The position numbers and the translations under genes were made by a program. Of a stretch of 64,000 bases of DNA, positions 27,201-41,400 are shown piece by piece (the first letter of the stretch is position 1; every line of letters begins with the position of its first letter). Source of the DNA: Heloderma charlesbogerti (Eukaryota; Chordata; Lepidosauria; Squamata; Helodermatidae); assembly GCA_026122225.1 (NCBI GenBank), contig JANEZZ010001669.1, forward strand, positions 226,643-290,642, read 5' to 3'. Below the pieces are notes generated by a model. That model had not been told where the DNA came from and ran no database searches. It saw nothing but the letters and a program-made list of their open reading frames with translations.

Positions 27201-30200
27201 AGTGTTGCTGTAAGGATTTTACTACATATAGAAGCTATTTAAGGGAAAAGGCTAAATAAATGATAACGATCAACAACTATGTGGCTAACTGGAGAAGGTA
27301 ACTTAACCCACACATCACCCTCAAAAGAAAACCCATCACATTTCCTGCTCAAAGTAAAGTCCTTTTACCTGTTAACTTCCATTCAAATTTTTGCTGTTTA
27401 TGGACAGCTCCTTCCTACAGATTGCAAGAGAAAAACTAAGCTACTGCTTAGGAGCCTGCTGCCTGCAAAGCTTTAACAGGGTTGCAAGGTCTCTAGATGT
27501 AGGTAACTAGTAGAGACTAGACACTGCTGGCTTGCAGTAGTTGTCTTACTGTGTTATTGGTCACGTGCATTTGCCAACCTCAGCAAATGGCCATCATGGG
27601 TACACTAACGCAGAGGATCATCTTGTAATATTGAGCTGACTTTCAGTGTCTATTTCTTTAATACCACAAGCATCCTTGGTCAGGGCAGCTGGCATCCATA
27701 GACCACTGAGAATCCCACATACCTGTCCCTAGGCTTCCAGATCCCCTGAACAGGAAGCCTTTTGATGTATCAAGTCTGCCAGAGATAGCCAAAGCCATCT
27801 CCTTTTTAATTAACACCTTTCTAGGCCATCTTGACCAAGGGTAAGCAACCTGGTGCCCTCCAAATGCTTTGGACTACAACTCCTCAAACCCTAGCTAGCA
27901 AAGCTAATGGTCAGGGGTGATGGGATCTGTAGTCCCAAGCATCTCGAGGACACCAGGTTGCCTTCTTCTGTCCTAGAATCGAAAGGGTGAGAAGGGAGTC
28001 TTCCTGGTTTCATGACAGTCATTGATTAGCTAAACATGCATACCTGAGATAGTTAGCTGAGCTCCCTGGCTAGCCAGCATAAAAATGAACTAAGAACCTG
28101 CATTCTTTGTCTCCTTGTCACTTTACCATAGCCTTCCCCAACCTAGTGCCCACCAGAGGTTTTGAACTACAAGTCCCAGAATTCCTGACCATTGGCCATG
28201 CTGGCTGGGGCTGATGGGAGTTGAGGTCCAAGACTTATGGAGGGAACCAGGTTAGGGAAGGCTGCTTTACCACCTCCAGCCATCCAAAGATGCTGTGTGT
28301 GTTGACTACAACCGCTTCACTATATTTCTTCCTCAACCGTTTAGCATAGGTTAGCAAGCTTTTAAATATCTGTTTTATTTCCAAGTTCCTGTCAGCTTCC
28401 CCTTCCCCCCTGTGGAAGCAGAACTATGTTAATATATACCCGGAATAAACATTCCTTGAATAAACATATTCTTTCAATCTGGAGCTGAAGCTCTGAGTTC
28501 AAATTTCTGACAAACCCAAGAGAGACTCCTCTTCCTACCTGCCTAACTTGCTTGGATTCACCTTACCTTCTTATGCTTAAAGGAAGATAAGAGGAAAGCA
28601 GCTGTCCTGCCCACAGTGACAGGAGGGTTCTCTCTGGTTGCTTCCTCTCCCAGGCAGATATAATTGTCTGGGACCTCTGGACTTTCTTACTTGGCCAGAG
28701 TAAGAGGAAAAGAGGGAGGTAGTGGCAGAAATACATAGAAGCAGGCACAACTGGCCTACAGCGCAAAGCAGCTGTGCCACACAATTGCCCCCAGAACTAA
28801 GCCTCTTTCAGAGGAGCTACCTAGCAGTCTCGTATGCCGCTAGGTGAAGTCAGATGCCCTGGCACTGAAATCAGAGCCTTATTCTTCTCCTTCCACTCAT
28901 CCCCCATTCACAACAAACTGAAGACACCCATGGGGTGAGCAAGCCCTCTCTGAATGATCAGTTCATACCTTTGGCAAGAGGGGTCTGTCCCTCCCTGGCA
29001 ACCCGCAGGGCAGGGAGCAAGAAAGAGGGAGAAAAGGCAGTGGCCGAAAGGGAAGGCGCAAAAGAGCTGCGCCCCTCCACACTTTTGGTTCGGGTCCCTC
29101 TGACCACCGGCTTCTCCGCCCCCCAAGTAGATTACCCCTGAGGGAATGTGGTCTATGGCAGAAAAAAGGTTCCCCCACCTCTGATGTACAGTTAAGCACA
29201 GACGCATCTGCCAATATAAGCAGTGTGTTAGATATTTATTCCAGTTTAATTATCACGGTTTCACCAGGGCAATTAGAATGGTTTCCTCAAAGAACCTTGG
29301 GAATTGAGGTATGGTGAGGGCACTGATTGTAGAGATCCCTAGCCTCCCTCACAAAACTACAGTTCCCAGAGTTCCCTGGAGAAAGGAAACAACTGCTGCA
29401 TAGGTTTAAGCCTTGTTACTAGTTGCACATTTGTATGTGTAAAGCAACCTTTCCCAACCTGGCATCCTCCAGATGTGTTGAACTACAACTCCCATCATCC
29501 CTGAGTGACATCTTCCAACATCCCAACATATTTATCACTTACAACTTCTGCTCCTAACACAGAACAGATACATACACACACAGAGCAGCTATTCTGCATT
29601 CTTGACAGATTTTTTCCAAAACTGGACCTACACCACTCTTGATGTTACATTTATTTGCAAATGGCAGGCAGTGATTAAGACTTTATTTGCAAGCACTTTT
29701 TTCTAGGTACATTCCAGCAATCAACTCTGTGAAAGCTAACAAGTCCAGCAGCTTGCAACCTGGAAGACAGAGCAAGCAATTAATATTGATGCATATTCAC
29801 TGCCACCAAGTCAACTGGTATGCTGTGTGTCTTGACAGCAATTCCTTAATTACCTGTGTGGTGGCACCGGTTGTATAAAGGGAGTTCACCATGCAACCAA
29901 CCAGTTTGCTAGCACAGCTGCAATTGGCAGGACAGCTTTTCCCACATAGGCCTGTCATTGGCTGAATACATTGTGAACCCATTCGCTCAACCAGTCACTG
30001 TGGGTACATTCAAATTCAGCTTCCAAGAACCAGAGCATTTTGTTTGCTTTGGAAACAAGCCAAAAAAGACACAGACATGAATCCTTAACATTTACAGAAA
30101 CACACTTATTGCAGCAGGCAGAAAGACAGTAAGTCAAGATTACATAAGGAAAGCATGTCATGTTACTTACCGTTCCGCAGGAATTGGGCCCACCATGGAA

Positions 30201-33200
30201 GAGTGTGCATGCCATTCTCACTACCTCTGCTTCAATCTTCCTCAAACCAGGAAATACATCTGGATGAAGAGGATTACTCCATGCAAATTCCTCATAAACC
30301 TTATAGAAAGAAAAAACAGGACAATAAAATTAGGACTTGATTGCACCAACTATGTTAGTTCCTTCTATAAACCCCAAAAAGTGTACATGCAGTCTGTACT
30401 GTCCATATAGCTTTCATGTATAGGAGAGAGTTGCCTCATTCCCCCACCACTAAGCATGACTGCATTCAGTGAAATCACGTGGGAACAACTCAAAGTTCTT
30501 TTCTACTGATTTCTCCCAGAGTGTCTTACAAATCCTGCCTGATGACACCAAGTGAGCACTGAACGCTATTGCCCCAGAGTGCCATTTCTTGCATAGGGCG
30601 AAATCCAAGATCGAACAAGTGGCTTGCACAACAGGACTTTCCCCTTCTCTCCTTCCCCCTGCAAACTGCCACCCCCTCACCCCAAAATCTGCTCTGGACA
30701 GTACTCCAACCCTCCAGAGCAGATTTTGAGGGCCACAGGGGTTACAGAAGAGAGGGAGAACTGATCCTCTCCTCATTCCCTTAGCTGAAGCCATTCTGTT
30801 GGTGGGAGGGGTTAACTGGATACATCCCACTGACTCTTGTTATTTATTTATTTATTTATTACATTTATATCCTGCCTTTTTTCCTCTTTAAGGAACTCAA
30901 GGCGGTGTACATAATCCTCCTCCTCTCCATTTTATCCTCACAACAACCACCCTGTGAGGTAGGGTGGGCTGAGAGTCTGTGACTGGCCCAAAGTCACCCA
31001 GTGAGCTTCCATGGCTGAGTGGGGACTAGAACCCAGATCTCCCAGCTCCTAGTCCAACACTCTCGCCACTACACCACACGTATTTTCTGCGATAAAAGAA
31101 AAGGGTAAAGAGCACTGTTCCTGGGTGACGTTCTTGTAAACTGACTGGAGTAGAAACAGCTAGCTTCCTTTTGAAAAATATTTTTAGCTCTGCTTCTTTC
31201 TCCTTAGAATACTCCTCTCCATGAAATCAGTTTAACAACATTCATGGTTTGTTGGATTAAAGTCACAGCGCCCAGAAGCAAAACAGTGCTTTACAATTAT
31301 GAATCTTAAGGAGTTGGACAGAGAATACATTTGAACATGTTCTTCTAATCAACTCACAGGGCATGAATTCAGGGGATGGAAAGTGAGGAGATAAAGTATG
31401 ATTCCTCAACCAACTGAAATTTGTGTTAGGTGTTCCAGCATTTTGCCACTAGTTGACTGTCTGATCAACAGCTTGTTGCACGTCTTGTTTGCTTTCCACT
31501 TCATGTCTCCTCCCCGCCCTGGCTTCAAAATAATATACCTCACAAAACAACTATAAGGAATTCCTGGAAATATATTAAAAACAAAACAGTAAAGAAGCAG
31601 CAGGAGTGTGCTTAACCTTTAGCCATGATGGGAGTTGGAGTCTAACAACATCTGGAGATACAAGTTCTCCACCCCTTTTTCTTGCAGGGATCCTTGTTTT
31701 AACCATCTTATACATCTGGGGTCACAACTAACCCAAAGAGGTATAGAATATGTAAAGTGTTTCCCTTCTCCTATGCCACTTCATACCCCAGGTATTCTCC
31801 TACAGTAAAAGGGTTAATCGTTCTCTGGTGTATCACCCTGCTCACCCACACGCACACCCATTTTTGTTCGCTTGTTTGTTTTAAATGTGAGAGGTTTACT
31901 AAAAGGACACTGGGGTCATTTTGGCTCCAGGTAAAATGAATGGAGGAGAAAATAGTGTATGCCCAACAGCAAGGGCCTGAATAACCCCAATTTACATCAC
32001 ATTTGCTAATTTATATTAATACAGCAGTTAAAATATAAAGGTGTTAACCATTCAGTACTGCTTGCTAGCTAGCTATATGAGGTTTTAAGAAAATAAATAC
32101 TTGAGTAAGGTCTCAGGGACTGCACCCCCACTGGGATTAACACTGGGGATCATGAGAGACCTCAGATACTATCTCTCAACAGTTTCACCCCTTGAACTTA
32201 ATAAAGGGGTGGAACCTTTAATAAATCTTGATACAATTCCACATTTTTAACATTCAGTTGGAGTAACCATCCAATACTTCTCATTTCTAAAATGATAATG
32301 TGACTAGGCAGACTATTTAATCACAGTCTTAAAGTAAAATGCTTTTAAAAAGCATCAGAGGGTGAAAAAAATAAAGCTCAGTATAACACGGGTGTATTTG
32401 CATATCTCATGAAAAAACAATGAATGGTCAGGTTGGCCCCTCTGTGAACAGAATGCTAGAGGTGGGGCAGGGAGGGCTTGGTCTGATCCAGCATGGCTCC
32501 TTACGTTCTTATGTGATTTGCCAAGTACTGAGACTATTAACAGAACATGGGTTTGTGGTTGACAAGCACGGTGATTTGTAAGCAAGTCTTGCAAATAAGA
32601 CTTAGTTTTGAAAAGGGCGTGCGAAAACATAGATGTGGTGAAGAAGACTGGCATCGCAAATGATGATGGAAAGAGAAAGAGAACAAAGCCACCCAAAGGA
32701 AAGACATCCCTGACAATGGGAGGAGTGGGGGAGGACAATATGGAGATGAGAAAGGGCTGGTGAAGAAAACAAGTAATAAGCACATGCCAGCTCACCAGCT
32801 TTTCAATATAAAGCCTTTTCTCCATAGTGCTTAAGAAGGTTTTATTGGAAGGCAGTTATGCCATATTTAGAGATGGGAGAGGGAAAATCCCAGGTACCTA
32901 GAAATAAGAAATATTTTACCAGCTTTGCTTGGGTCCTTAATAAGAATATACATCGCCTATTCACACACCTTTTCCCTAAATGGGGTACAAAGAAATGTAA
33001 GAAAAAAGCTAAAGCAGCCTTCTCCAACCAGGTGATTTCCAGATTTGTTGGACTACAATTCCAGCTAAGTTGGCTAGGGGATTGTGGGAGTTGTAGTCCA
33101 ACACATTGGAGGGCACCAGGTTGGGGAAGGCTGAGCTAAGAGCTATTACTTGGCCAAGCATGCTGTTCCGTCATCCTCCTCCTGGCATGTCTTTTACAGT

Positions 33201-33824
33201 CACCAGTGAGAAGCTCCATCCTTGCTCCAATTAAGCATTATGTAATGCTTAAGTAACGGGAAACCCTTGAGAATACATAGGCTTCCAACATTAAATTCAG
33301 ACATACTAGGAAGTGGAAAGGGGGACATGGAATCAAAAAGTTTGACAGACATTCCCCACAGCTTCAACTGTGAGAAGGCAGCATAGGAATCAGGGAAAAC
33401 GCAACGGTATGTTAAATCATGCATAAAGCACTGTTCCCACTGTAGTGTTACACACACACGCACAGTCTTGCTGTCATTTCATCTTGTTTGATTCTCACGC
33501 ACATATACCTTTGAACAAAGTGCATTCTTCATGTGAAGATTGGCAGCTGGCAGTTACTGACCAAGAGCTAAACAAAAATGGACATGAGGCAAAAAAGCTG
33601 CAATTGCACAAGAGCACAGAAAGAGTGCAAAGACTGATTTGGGACATAACATTCCAGCTTTCCTTTAAGCGCACACTTGTAGCCCTCATGACTACAAAGC
33701 AGAGCTGGGTGTCTTTTGCCCAGTTTTGGTTCTCCCAAAATAGAGAAAGCCATTTGGAAGGGACCCCAGACCAGTTTAGAGGGGCCCGTACCAGAATGGC
33801 AGTGGTGAGGAGGCTTCACTTCAC

Positions 33825-33855
<31 letters not shown>

Positions 33856-35433
33856 AAGCGCGCGCGCGCGCGCACACACACACACACACACACTTACTTT
33901 TAAATTGTTTGTAAAGACCATCCTTCCCCCCCCACACACACACACACAGGCGCGTACCCCACCCCTTCCCCTCCTGCATTTCAAAGTAATGTGGTGAACA
34001 AATCAAGAACTCTGTCTGCCGCCATATCTCCCCATTCCCAGCATGCCTCTAGTGGCAGATGGAGCTCTTGCTTTGGCCATTGTGGCTTTTCTTTTAAATA
34101 TGGGAGAGGCCCGTGGGGCAGGTAAAGACAGAGGAATACTTTCTTTTTAACTGAATGTAAAAGGAAAAGAGGACAGACACACACACACACACACCCCACT
34201 ACCATCACTCTGCTAAGGGCTCCTCCAAATCAGATGAACCAGTTCAGTCCCCCCACCTAAAAAACCTGAAATGGCCAACCCAATTGATCACCTGCGAAGC
34301 ATGCTTGGAAGTGTGTGGGCAATGGCTGCTGATCTCAGAAGCCAGAAGGAAGGGGTTGAATTAAGAGTTTCAGTGGCTTCAGTGCCTTGCATAGTTCTTG
34401 CTCATCCCCAAGGAGATTAAAAATGGTAAAAACAGCAAGATAAAGCAAGCTGAAATCCAAACTGGCTCAATTTGCATAATTTAGACTGGTCTTGGAATTT
34501 AACTTCTCTTTATACAGTGTGCTAATGTTGTTCTTGTTGTTTTTAACACAGTGCAAATTCAGTCCTAGCCTGCAAGTATCAAAAGTTTAAAACTGAAGAA
34601 CAGCCTCATAAAAGTTGTGCTTGTATTTTTAACTTGCATGTCATTTTGAAGGCTTTGGGGCAGAAAAGCATTTTTTAAAATATAGATAGATAGATTTGCG
34701 CATAATAAAAGTTTAACCTTTATACACGCAACTGAGCCTGGACATGTTATACTGGTCATGGAAATGCTACTCACTGAACGCATTACTTAACCTTTGGTCT
34801 TCAGCTTTTCCCAATCAATCACTGGGGATATAAATGCAACTTTCCCTAACCATTTTACAATGGAAGTTGTACCTAGTCTACACCTCTGGGAGCCCTTTGG
34901 GTAAATGTGAGACAGTACCACTCCAAGGCACAGGCAGTCTGTATGTCAGGAGATGGCAACTTGTGGCCCTCTAGAGTTTGGGGGCCTACAACTCCCATGA
35001 TCCTTTACCATTGGCTATACTGGTTAGGGCTGATGGGAGTTGTATGCGAAAACTCTTGGAAAGCTACAAGTTGCCCACTCCTGCTGCATGGGCACTGTAA
35101 AAGCATTAGGTTTCACTTCTAGCCTCCTGAATAGGGAATAGCACAGAATTGGAGAATCAGGAGGTATAAAGGCATAGCCAGACCCCATGAGTCCTCCACC
35201 TCTTATCCAAAAGTGCGAAAACTTTCTTCTGCTTGTGCCCTCCATGCTGTAAGTTGGACATGTAAAATTTACAGCTTCTCCCAAACAAGTGGCCTATTTC
35301 TCCAGCCATTTCTCTCCTCAAATAGTAGTCAACACCATGACATATCTGTTCAGAGCATCAGAATCGAGCCAATACAGACTAGATTGTAAATGGAAAGGAG
35401 AAACATCAGAAGGCCTGTGAGAAACTCGAGTCA

Positions 35434-35476
<43 letters not shown>

Positions 35477-38400
35477 TTCACACACACACCAACCAAACTG
35501 TAGATGACCCAGGAGTTTTTACAGGACATTAACTAAACAACCACTCTACATGTATGCACACTCAATGCAATAACTAGAGCTAATGCCAAATTTATATGGA
35601 ACTTTTTGTCGCACAATCTTGCCACTATTGACCCATTATGAAACAACATATGGTATTTAATATGCAAGTTGTTGCTATTCTCAGTTACCCTCAAGTAAAG
35701 AAACAACCATATGGTTTCAATTTAAGGGATAGGCTATTGAAAGTAGTTAGAGTTAGAATGCCTGGAGTTAGAATGGACATTTAGAAACAGCCCTTCGTCT
35801 GTGGTGTGTATGGAGGAGCAAATAACATTCAAATTATTGTTGGTTGTTAAAAATTGTGTGTGTGTGTGTGTTGCATGTAAATGGTTTTCAGATTATGTGA
35901 CAATATTGTATTTTTAAGGTTTTTATGGCCAGTATAGAAATGTAATACTTGAAATGAAAGTGAAATACAAAACGAAAGAGCTCCTCAGTGTGAGGAGTCA
36001 ATGTTAAAACTGGGATGTTCAACCTACATTTGAGAAGTTAGAAGTCATTATTCTACAAGCCAGAATGAGGTCGCAGTGGACCCATTCACATGTAACAGTG
36101 GCGAATCTTGGGTTACTTAATCCACAATTTGCCAGGTTGTGTGCCACTTGCGAGCCACTTCCACTTGGAATGTGCAACCTCTGATCAACCCTATTGTAGG
36201 TTGTCTTGTGGCATGCAAACCCAGGCACTATGACCAAGTCTGCATGTAACAATGGCAAATTGTGGGCTAATTATTTATTATTATACTGGCATTCGGCCTC
36301 ACCGAGATCCGTGGCGGAATTCTCCACCATGCCTCGATTAAACAACCCATAGTTAACCCAAGATTAACCCACAATTTGCCGCTGTTTTGTACAAACGGAT
36401 CCTATTGGTTACTCCTGGATTAAACAACCCAAAGTTAACCTCAGAACTAATCATAGGTTAGCTTTGGGTTGCTTAACCTACAAATGACCCAGTGTCCAGG
36501 TTCACACACCACAAAATCTACAATAGGACCAATCAGAGGTTGCATCTTCAAATTGGAAGCAGCACGCAACCTGGCATATTGTGGGTTAATTAACCCACAA
36601 TTTGCCACCATTACGTCAGAACCAGGTCAACATACACAAACCATTGCCACATTCCAAGGGCAATGTTTAGAAATAATTATTTCCTTCCAAGTCAAGCTAT
36701 TAATGGTACATATATCTGAAAAACAAAATCTGATTTGGCACCAGGAAGAGTGTACATTGCCCATTATGTTAAAGTTTTTCAAATGGCCAGATGCGGTCAC
36801 GATGCAAAAAGATTGCCTATCCCTCATCTGTGCGAAGGAAAAGTGGATGAAGGATGTTCTGTAGGGTTCCCAACCGAACACACATTCATGCATTTTCCAG
36901 TTGCCATACATTGAGAACCAGTGTGGTGGCCGTAACCTGCCCAGAGGCAATTAAGATGGCAGCAGCTAGAGGGTCCCACTTCACTGTGAAGCAATCCCGG
37001 ATGCCAGTAAAATATAAAAATATTTTTAAAATAAAAATTGAGAGGAGGAGGAGATTGGGGGAGGGGGCACCACAATGCCTACCCCTGCTCTACAGCAATA
37101 CCCTGTCAGTCACTTCTTGTGGAAACCTTTTACTTCTCAATTATTTCACCAGGACCACTTTCCCCCAAACTTCTGCATTCACTTTCAGATCAACATGCTT
37201 GAGGTGTGCATGTGTATGCGCACACGCACAGCCGATCTTTCAGGACAAAACTTGTTTTGCATGCACTGTGTTGTTGTTTTTAATTATACTTCGAATGCAT
37301 GCAAACTCATAGCTATTACCATGCTGCATTACCTTAATAAACAGAGTAGTGAGTCTGTCTTCCCCACTGTACACAGTCCCAGACACTTTGCCATCTTGCC
37401 AATGTACTTCACCTGAAAACACAGAGACAAAAACATGCTGATATCAGTCGTATTTAAAAACACTTTGCAAATCAAAATTTGTATTTGTTTATTGTCCACG
37501 TTCTCTTGCTTGGAAACGACTGGGCAGCTTGAAATTTTTCTGCCTTCTAAAGGCATCATAGATTATTACAATCAATACAGTAAAAGGAGAGGAATGTTGG
37601 TAGTCTTAAACAGCCAGGCCTAGAGAAGCACCTTAAACAACAAGTCAACAGATTTTTATTTTTTCAAGTTCTGTACAGGCATTTTTGAAAATGTTGCCAG
37701 TTAAGGGATTTATTGGGCTGATGCAAAAGTTAAGCAGTACAGATTTCTTAACTATGATTAACCAAGCAATGCTTAACCATGATTACTGCTAGCAGCAGGA
37801 ATGCTTGCTCCAGAAGGGCGGGATTGGGGCCAGAGAAACATGATTCTGCAGCTCACGCCCAATTGCCTAATTGTGAGTATGCAACTGGCAGGGTCACTTT
37901 CCACTGATGCCAACACTTGTGAAAATGACATGGTGGGGGAGTCATGAAAAGGGAATCAGCTTTTACACGAAGCAGACTTCCAAATATACAAGTGTTACTT
38001 CCCCAACATGTCAGACTCAGGTGTTAAACGCACTCCAAAGATCTCTAAGGGTCCAAAGATCTCTAAATCCTACAACTCCCAGCATGCCACAGCCAGCCAG
38101 GCTGGCTGGGGAATGCTGTAAGTTGTAGGACTTTTTTCTGTCTAATCGTGCACAGGATTGCACCCTAAATCAATTTAAGATTTCTATGTACTCATGTAAT
38201 TCACTGCATTATTACAAGACAATGGCAGGCATTTTGTTTTTTCTGTTCTTTTCTCCTATATCGATCAACCTTCTATCTTTGGAACCGAGGTAGGAGGGGT
38301 CCCTGAGTGTTAAACTTTCACTCACTTGTAAACAAAGACTAGTATTAGTAACTAACAGTCATTTGCTGTCACTTATTAGTTAATAGCACCACTTTCCCCC

Positions 38401-41400
38401 ATACTTAGACTAATAATCATGTGCCATTGTACGCGCTAAACCATACCCATAGAGCTGTATTCTTTCAACTTCTTCATCACTTCTGCTTGAGTCATGCCTT
38501 TTGCTGGCAGGGCTTTGATATAACCCTCTTTGTCTTTCAAAAATGTCAAGCTGGAAGTCATATCCTCCGTAGTCTTGTTCATCTTTTTTTGTATCTATGA
38601 AAGGAGAGAAGCGTGCAGGCACACACGTGCATGCACACACACACACAGAGTAAATATTTTTCTTAATCATAGGGATCTCCTGGCAAACACTGGTCAAGCC
38701 TTCAATAATGAGACCCTAATGCATATAATATCTTTATGAAGCTTGAAACCTGGACTTTGACACGTGGAGCTTTTGGTCTGTTTCTGTATGCAAAAGTGCA
38801 GCCATTTGGTTTCTCTCTATTGCACCCTGACGTGCTCTTTATGCTACAGGATTGCAATTCTGTGCATGGACTCTGTGTTTTGCACACTTCCAGATCAAGC
38901 AGAAGATCCTATGTGGTACAATTCTACATGCACATCTTCCACAGACCATGTGGACATCAGAGACAGGGAGCATGATCCCCATTCTGTCAGCCACCTGTGT
39001 TCAATGACTACATTTTGAACATATAAACAGGGATACAAGCAAGGAACAAATGCACAGCTAAGAGAACTAAGAAGCTTGTTTCAGTTCATGCAAACCTCCC
39101 ATTTTCTAAAGGCCATGATACTCAAAATGGAAGTTCAGAATCAGAAGTTGCCATTTTCAGAATGGAAGTTGCCATTTTCAACTTGGCGAGGTAAATTTGA
39201 TTTTCCTCTACAGCTGAATGGCAGTATTTGCAATTGAAACATTTGTGAATATCTAGATTCAGTCCTGCTGCTTTTACTGCCTCGGAGTCTCCTTTGCTAT
39301 TGGAAACACTTATTGTAGCTGACCAGGTATATTGACCCATGATTCATGTTTATAAATACTTATTATCAGTGAATAAATATGATACACAGGGTCTACAGCA
39401 GGAATGGAACAGGGAATTGGAACGTCCTTTTTTTGTCTAATCAATGGACTGCCATATTGGCGCCTGTGTCTAATATCTCTATGGACCTCCGGCTATGTCT
39501 TATTCAGCAAAAGCTTTTGTTTCAGGTCTACTGGACACTACAACGTCTCTTTAACAAAGGTTTGTCAAACTCGGCTAACTGTTGGAGGTATAATGCAGTT
39601 AATGCTTCTTTTATTCATATATTTTGGAAAAACCCAATAGTTGCCTCCTTTTGCGAGGAAGTTATCATATGGATAAACTTTGTATTGGAAAGCTCTTTAA
39701 TATTCACTGACGTACATCTTCTCTTAAACTATTTACCTGCTTTTTGGAATGTAATACATGGTCAGTGTAAATGGATTTTTCACACCCTCCTGACTGCTAA
39801 AAGACTGTTACTACAATACTGGAAGGATAAAAACTCACTACCTATAAGGCAATGGATTGAAGACTTAACAACACCAGCAACATTTGAAAGAATGGTATAC
39901 AGGCGTCACTTGCAAATGGACTTGTATTTGGATATCTGGTCTGCTTTTTCTGAAGTTTATGTGTAATCTATTCGTCTCCCTAGAATATTGTAATATTTGA
40001 AACTGAGGACTTCAAAGTCTGTTGTTATATTTTCAGTTTTTTGGTTTTGTTATGTTATTGTTTGTTTTGTTGAAACTCACAATAAAAATTTGATTAAAAA
40101 AACAGAAGTAAGGATTTTTCAGATTCCAATGAGAAGAATAAATGAGTTTTGCTAAGATTTTCAAGAACAGATTTACTGGGATGAAACAGGATATAAATTA
40201 AATAAATATGGTTTCAAGGTAACTAATTTTATATACAGTTATTCTGACATTTGCAGCCCAATCTTATTGATGTTTATTCAGATGCAAATCCCACTCCCAG
40301 GCAAGCCTGTAAATGGATGATATAACTATTCAATAGTTCTCAAGTCTCACTGAGTATCCACATTTATTGCTATTGCTATCCACACTCTATTATAATAGAT
40401 ATAAGCGCCCTCTCCCTCTGAGCAGAGCCCAGCCAGCTCCTTGGTATACACCCAAGCTGAGGGCAATGAAGCAAGAGGGGAGATGGCTAGTGGAGGAAAA
40501 CTCATGCTGTTTCTGATCAAACACAGATAAGACCTCACTATCGAGCCTACTCTGTGGCAGTGAGAGTGGCAAAGAGACAGTCCTTTTCCACCAGCATTGC
40601 ATCTTCTCAGTGTCGTCCAGCAGAGCTTTTCTGAGTGGTTCACAGCCTGTTACATTCTGGGCCAAGTAGAGAGACTGTGGAACCCTCGGCTGCACGCTCT
40701 GGCAAGTTTGCACAGCGCTTTGAAGATAAAGTTGCTCAGATTCATCATGAATTGGACACCACGATTAATGCAGTGCCATTGGTAGAGGCATTCAGAGCAC
40801 CATCTGGTCCAGTTTTATTGGATGAGTTTCAGTTATTGAAGCCTGAGGATGCAGACAAGGTGCTTGGCCAAGTCCAATCAACTACTTGTGTGCTTGACCC
40901 TTGCCCTTCATGGCTTATTAAATCAAACAAGGAGGGGATGTCTGCCTGGGTGCAGCAGGTTGTAAATTCCTCCTTGAGAGAGGGAGTGGTGTCGGCCTCT
41001 TTAAAAGAGGCGGTAATCAGATCACTCATGACAAAGCCAAACCTGGACCCAGAGAATGTTAACAATTATAGGCCGGTGGCCAACGTCCCCTTCCTGGGCA
41101 AGGTGCCTGAGTGGGTGGTTACAGGACAGCTCCAGACACTCTTGAATGAAACGGATTATCTAGATCCATTTCAATCGGGCTTCAGGCCTGGTTTTGGAAT
41201 GGAAACTGCCTTGGTCGCCCTGTGGGATGACCTCTGCTGGGAGAGGGACAGGGGGAGTGCGACCCTGTTGATTCTCCTGGACCTCTCAGCGGCTTTCAAT
41301 ACTATCGACCATGGTATCCTTCTGGATAGGTTGTATGGGTTGGGAGATGGAGGCACTGCACTGGTTCCACTCCTACTTGGATGGCCAATTCCAGAAGGTG

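Larger units (their letters stand above)
20571..30170 (-). other. SGPL1: SGPL1 intron 5 (9.6 kb)
   Basis: The intron holds at least eight palindromic MITEs or halves (20715-20870, 22527-22662, 22663-22960, 23524-23660, 24200-24275, 24283-24413, 26913-27047, 28129-28264), a duplicated 187-bp unit, and two short tandem duplications. The stretches 20885-22520, 25161-25900, 27130-27840 and 28290-30170 show no feature I can name, apart from half MITEs at 27840-27970 and 29446-29510. Confidence 0.6.
30300..37332 (-). other. SGPL1: SGPL1 intron 4 (7 kb)
   Basis: Named contents are a stem pair at 30689-30733, a Sauria-type SINE (30839-31080), MITEs (33015-33133, 34947-35083), a foldback (36050-36640) and long dinucleotide runs. 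The stretches 31085-32480, 32520-33000, 34210-34930 and 35480-36040 show nothing I recognise. A short half MITE lies at 31615-31680. Confidence 0.55.

Noticed and set aside
36469..36864. A 131-codon plus-strand frame
   Set aside because: Its first half is the right arm of a foldback MITE and the rest has no similarity to known proteins.
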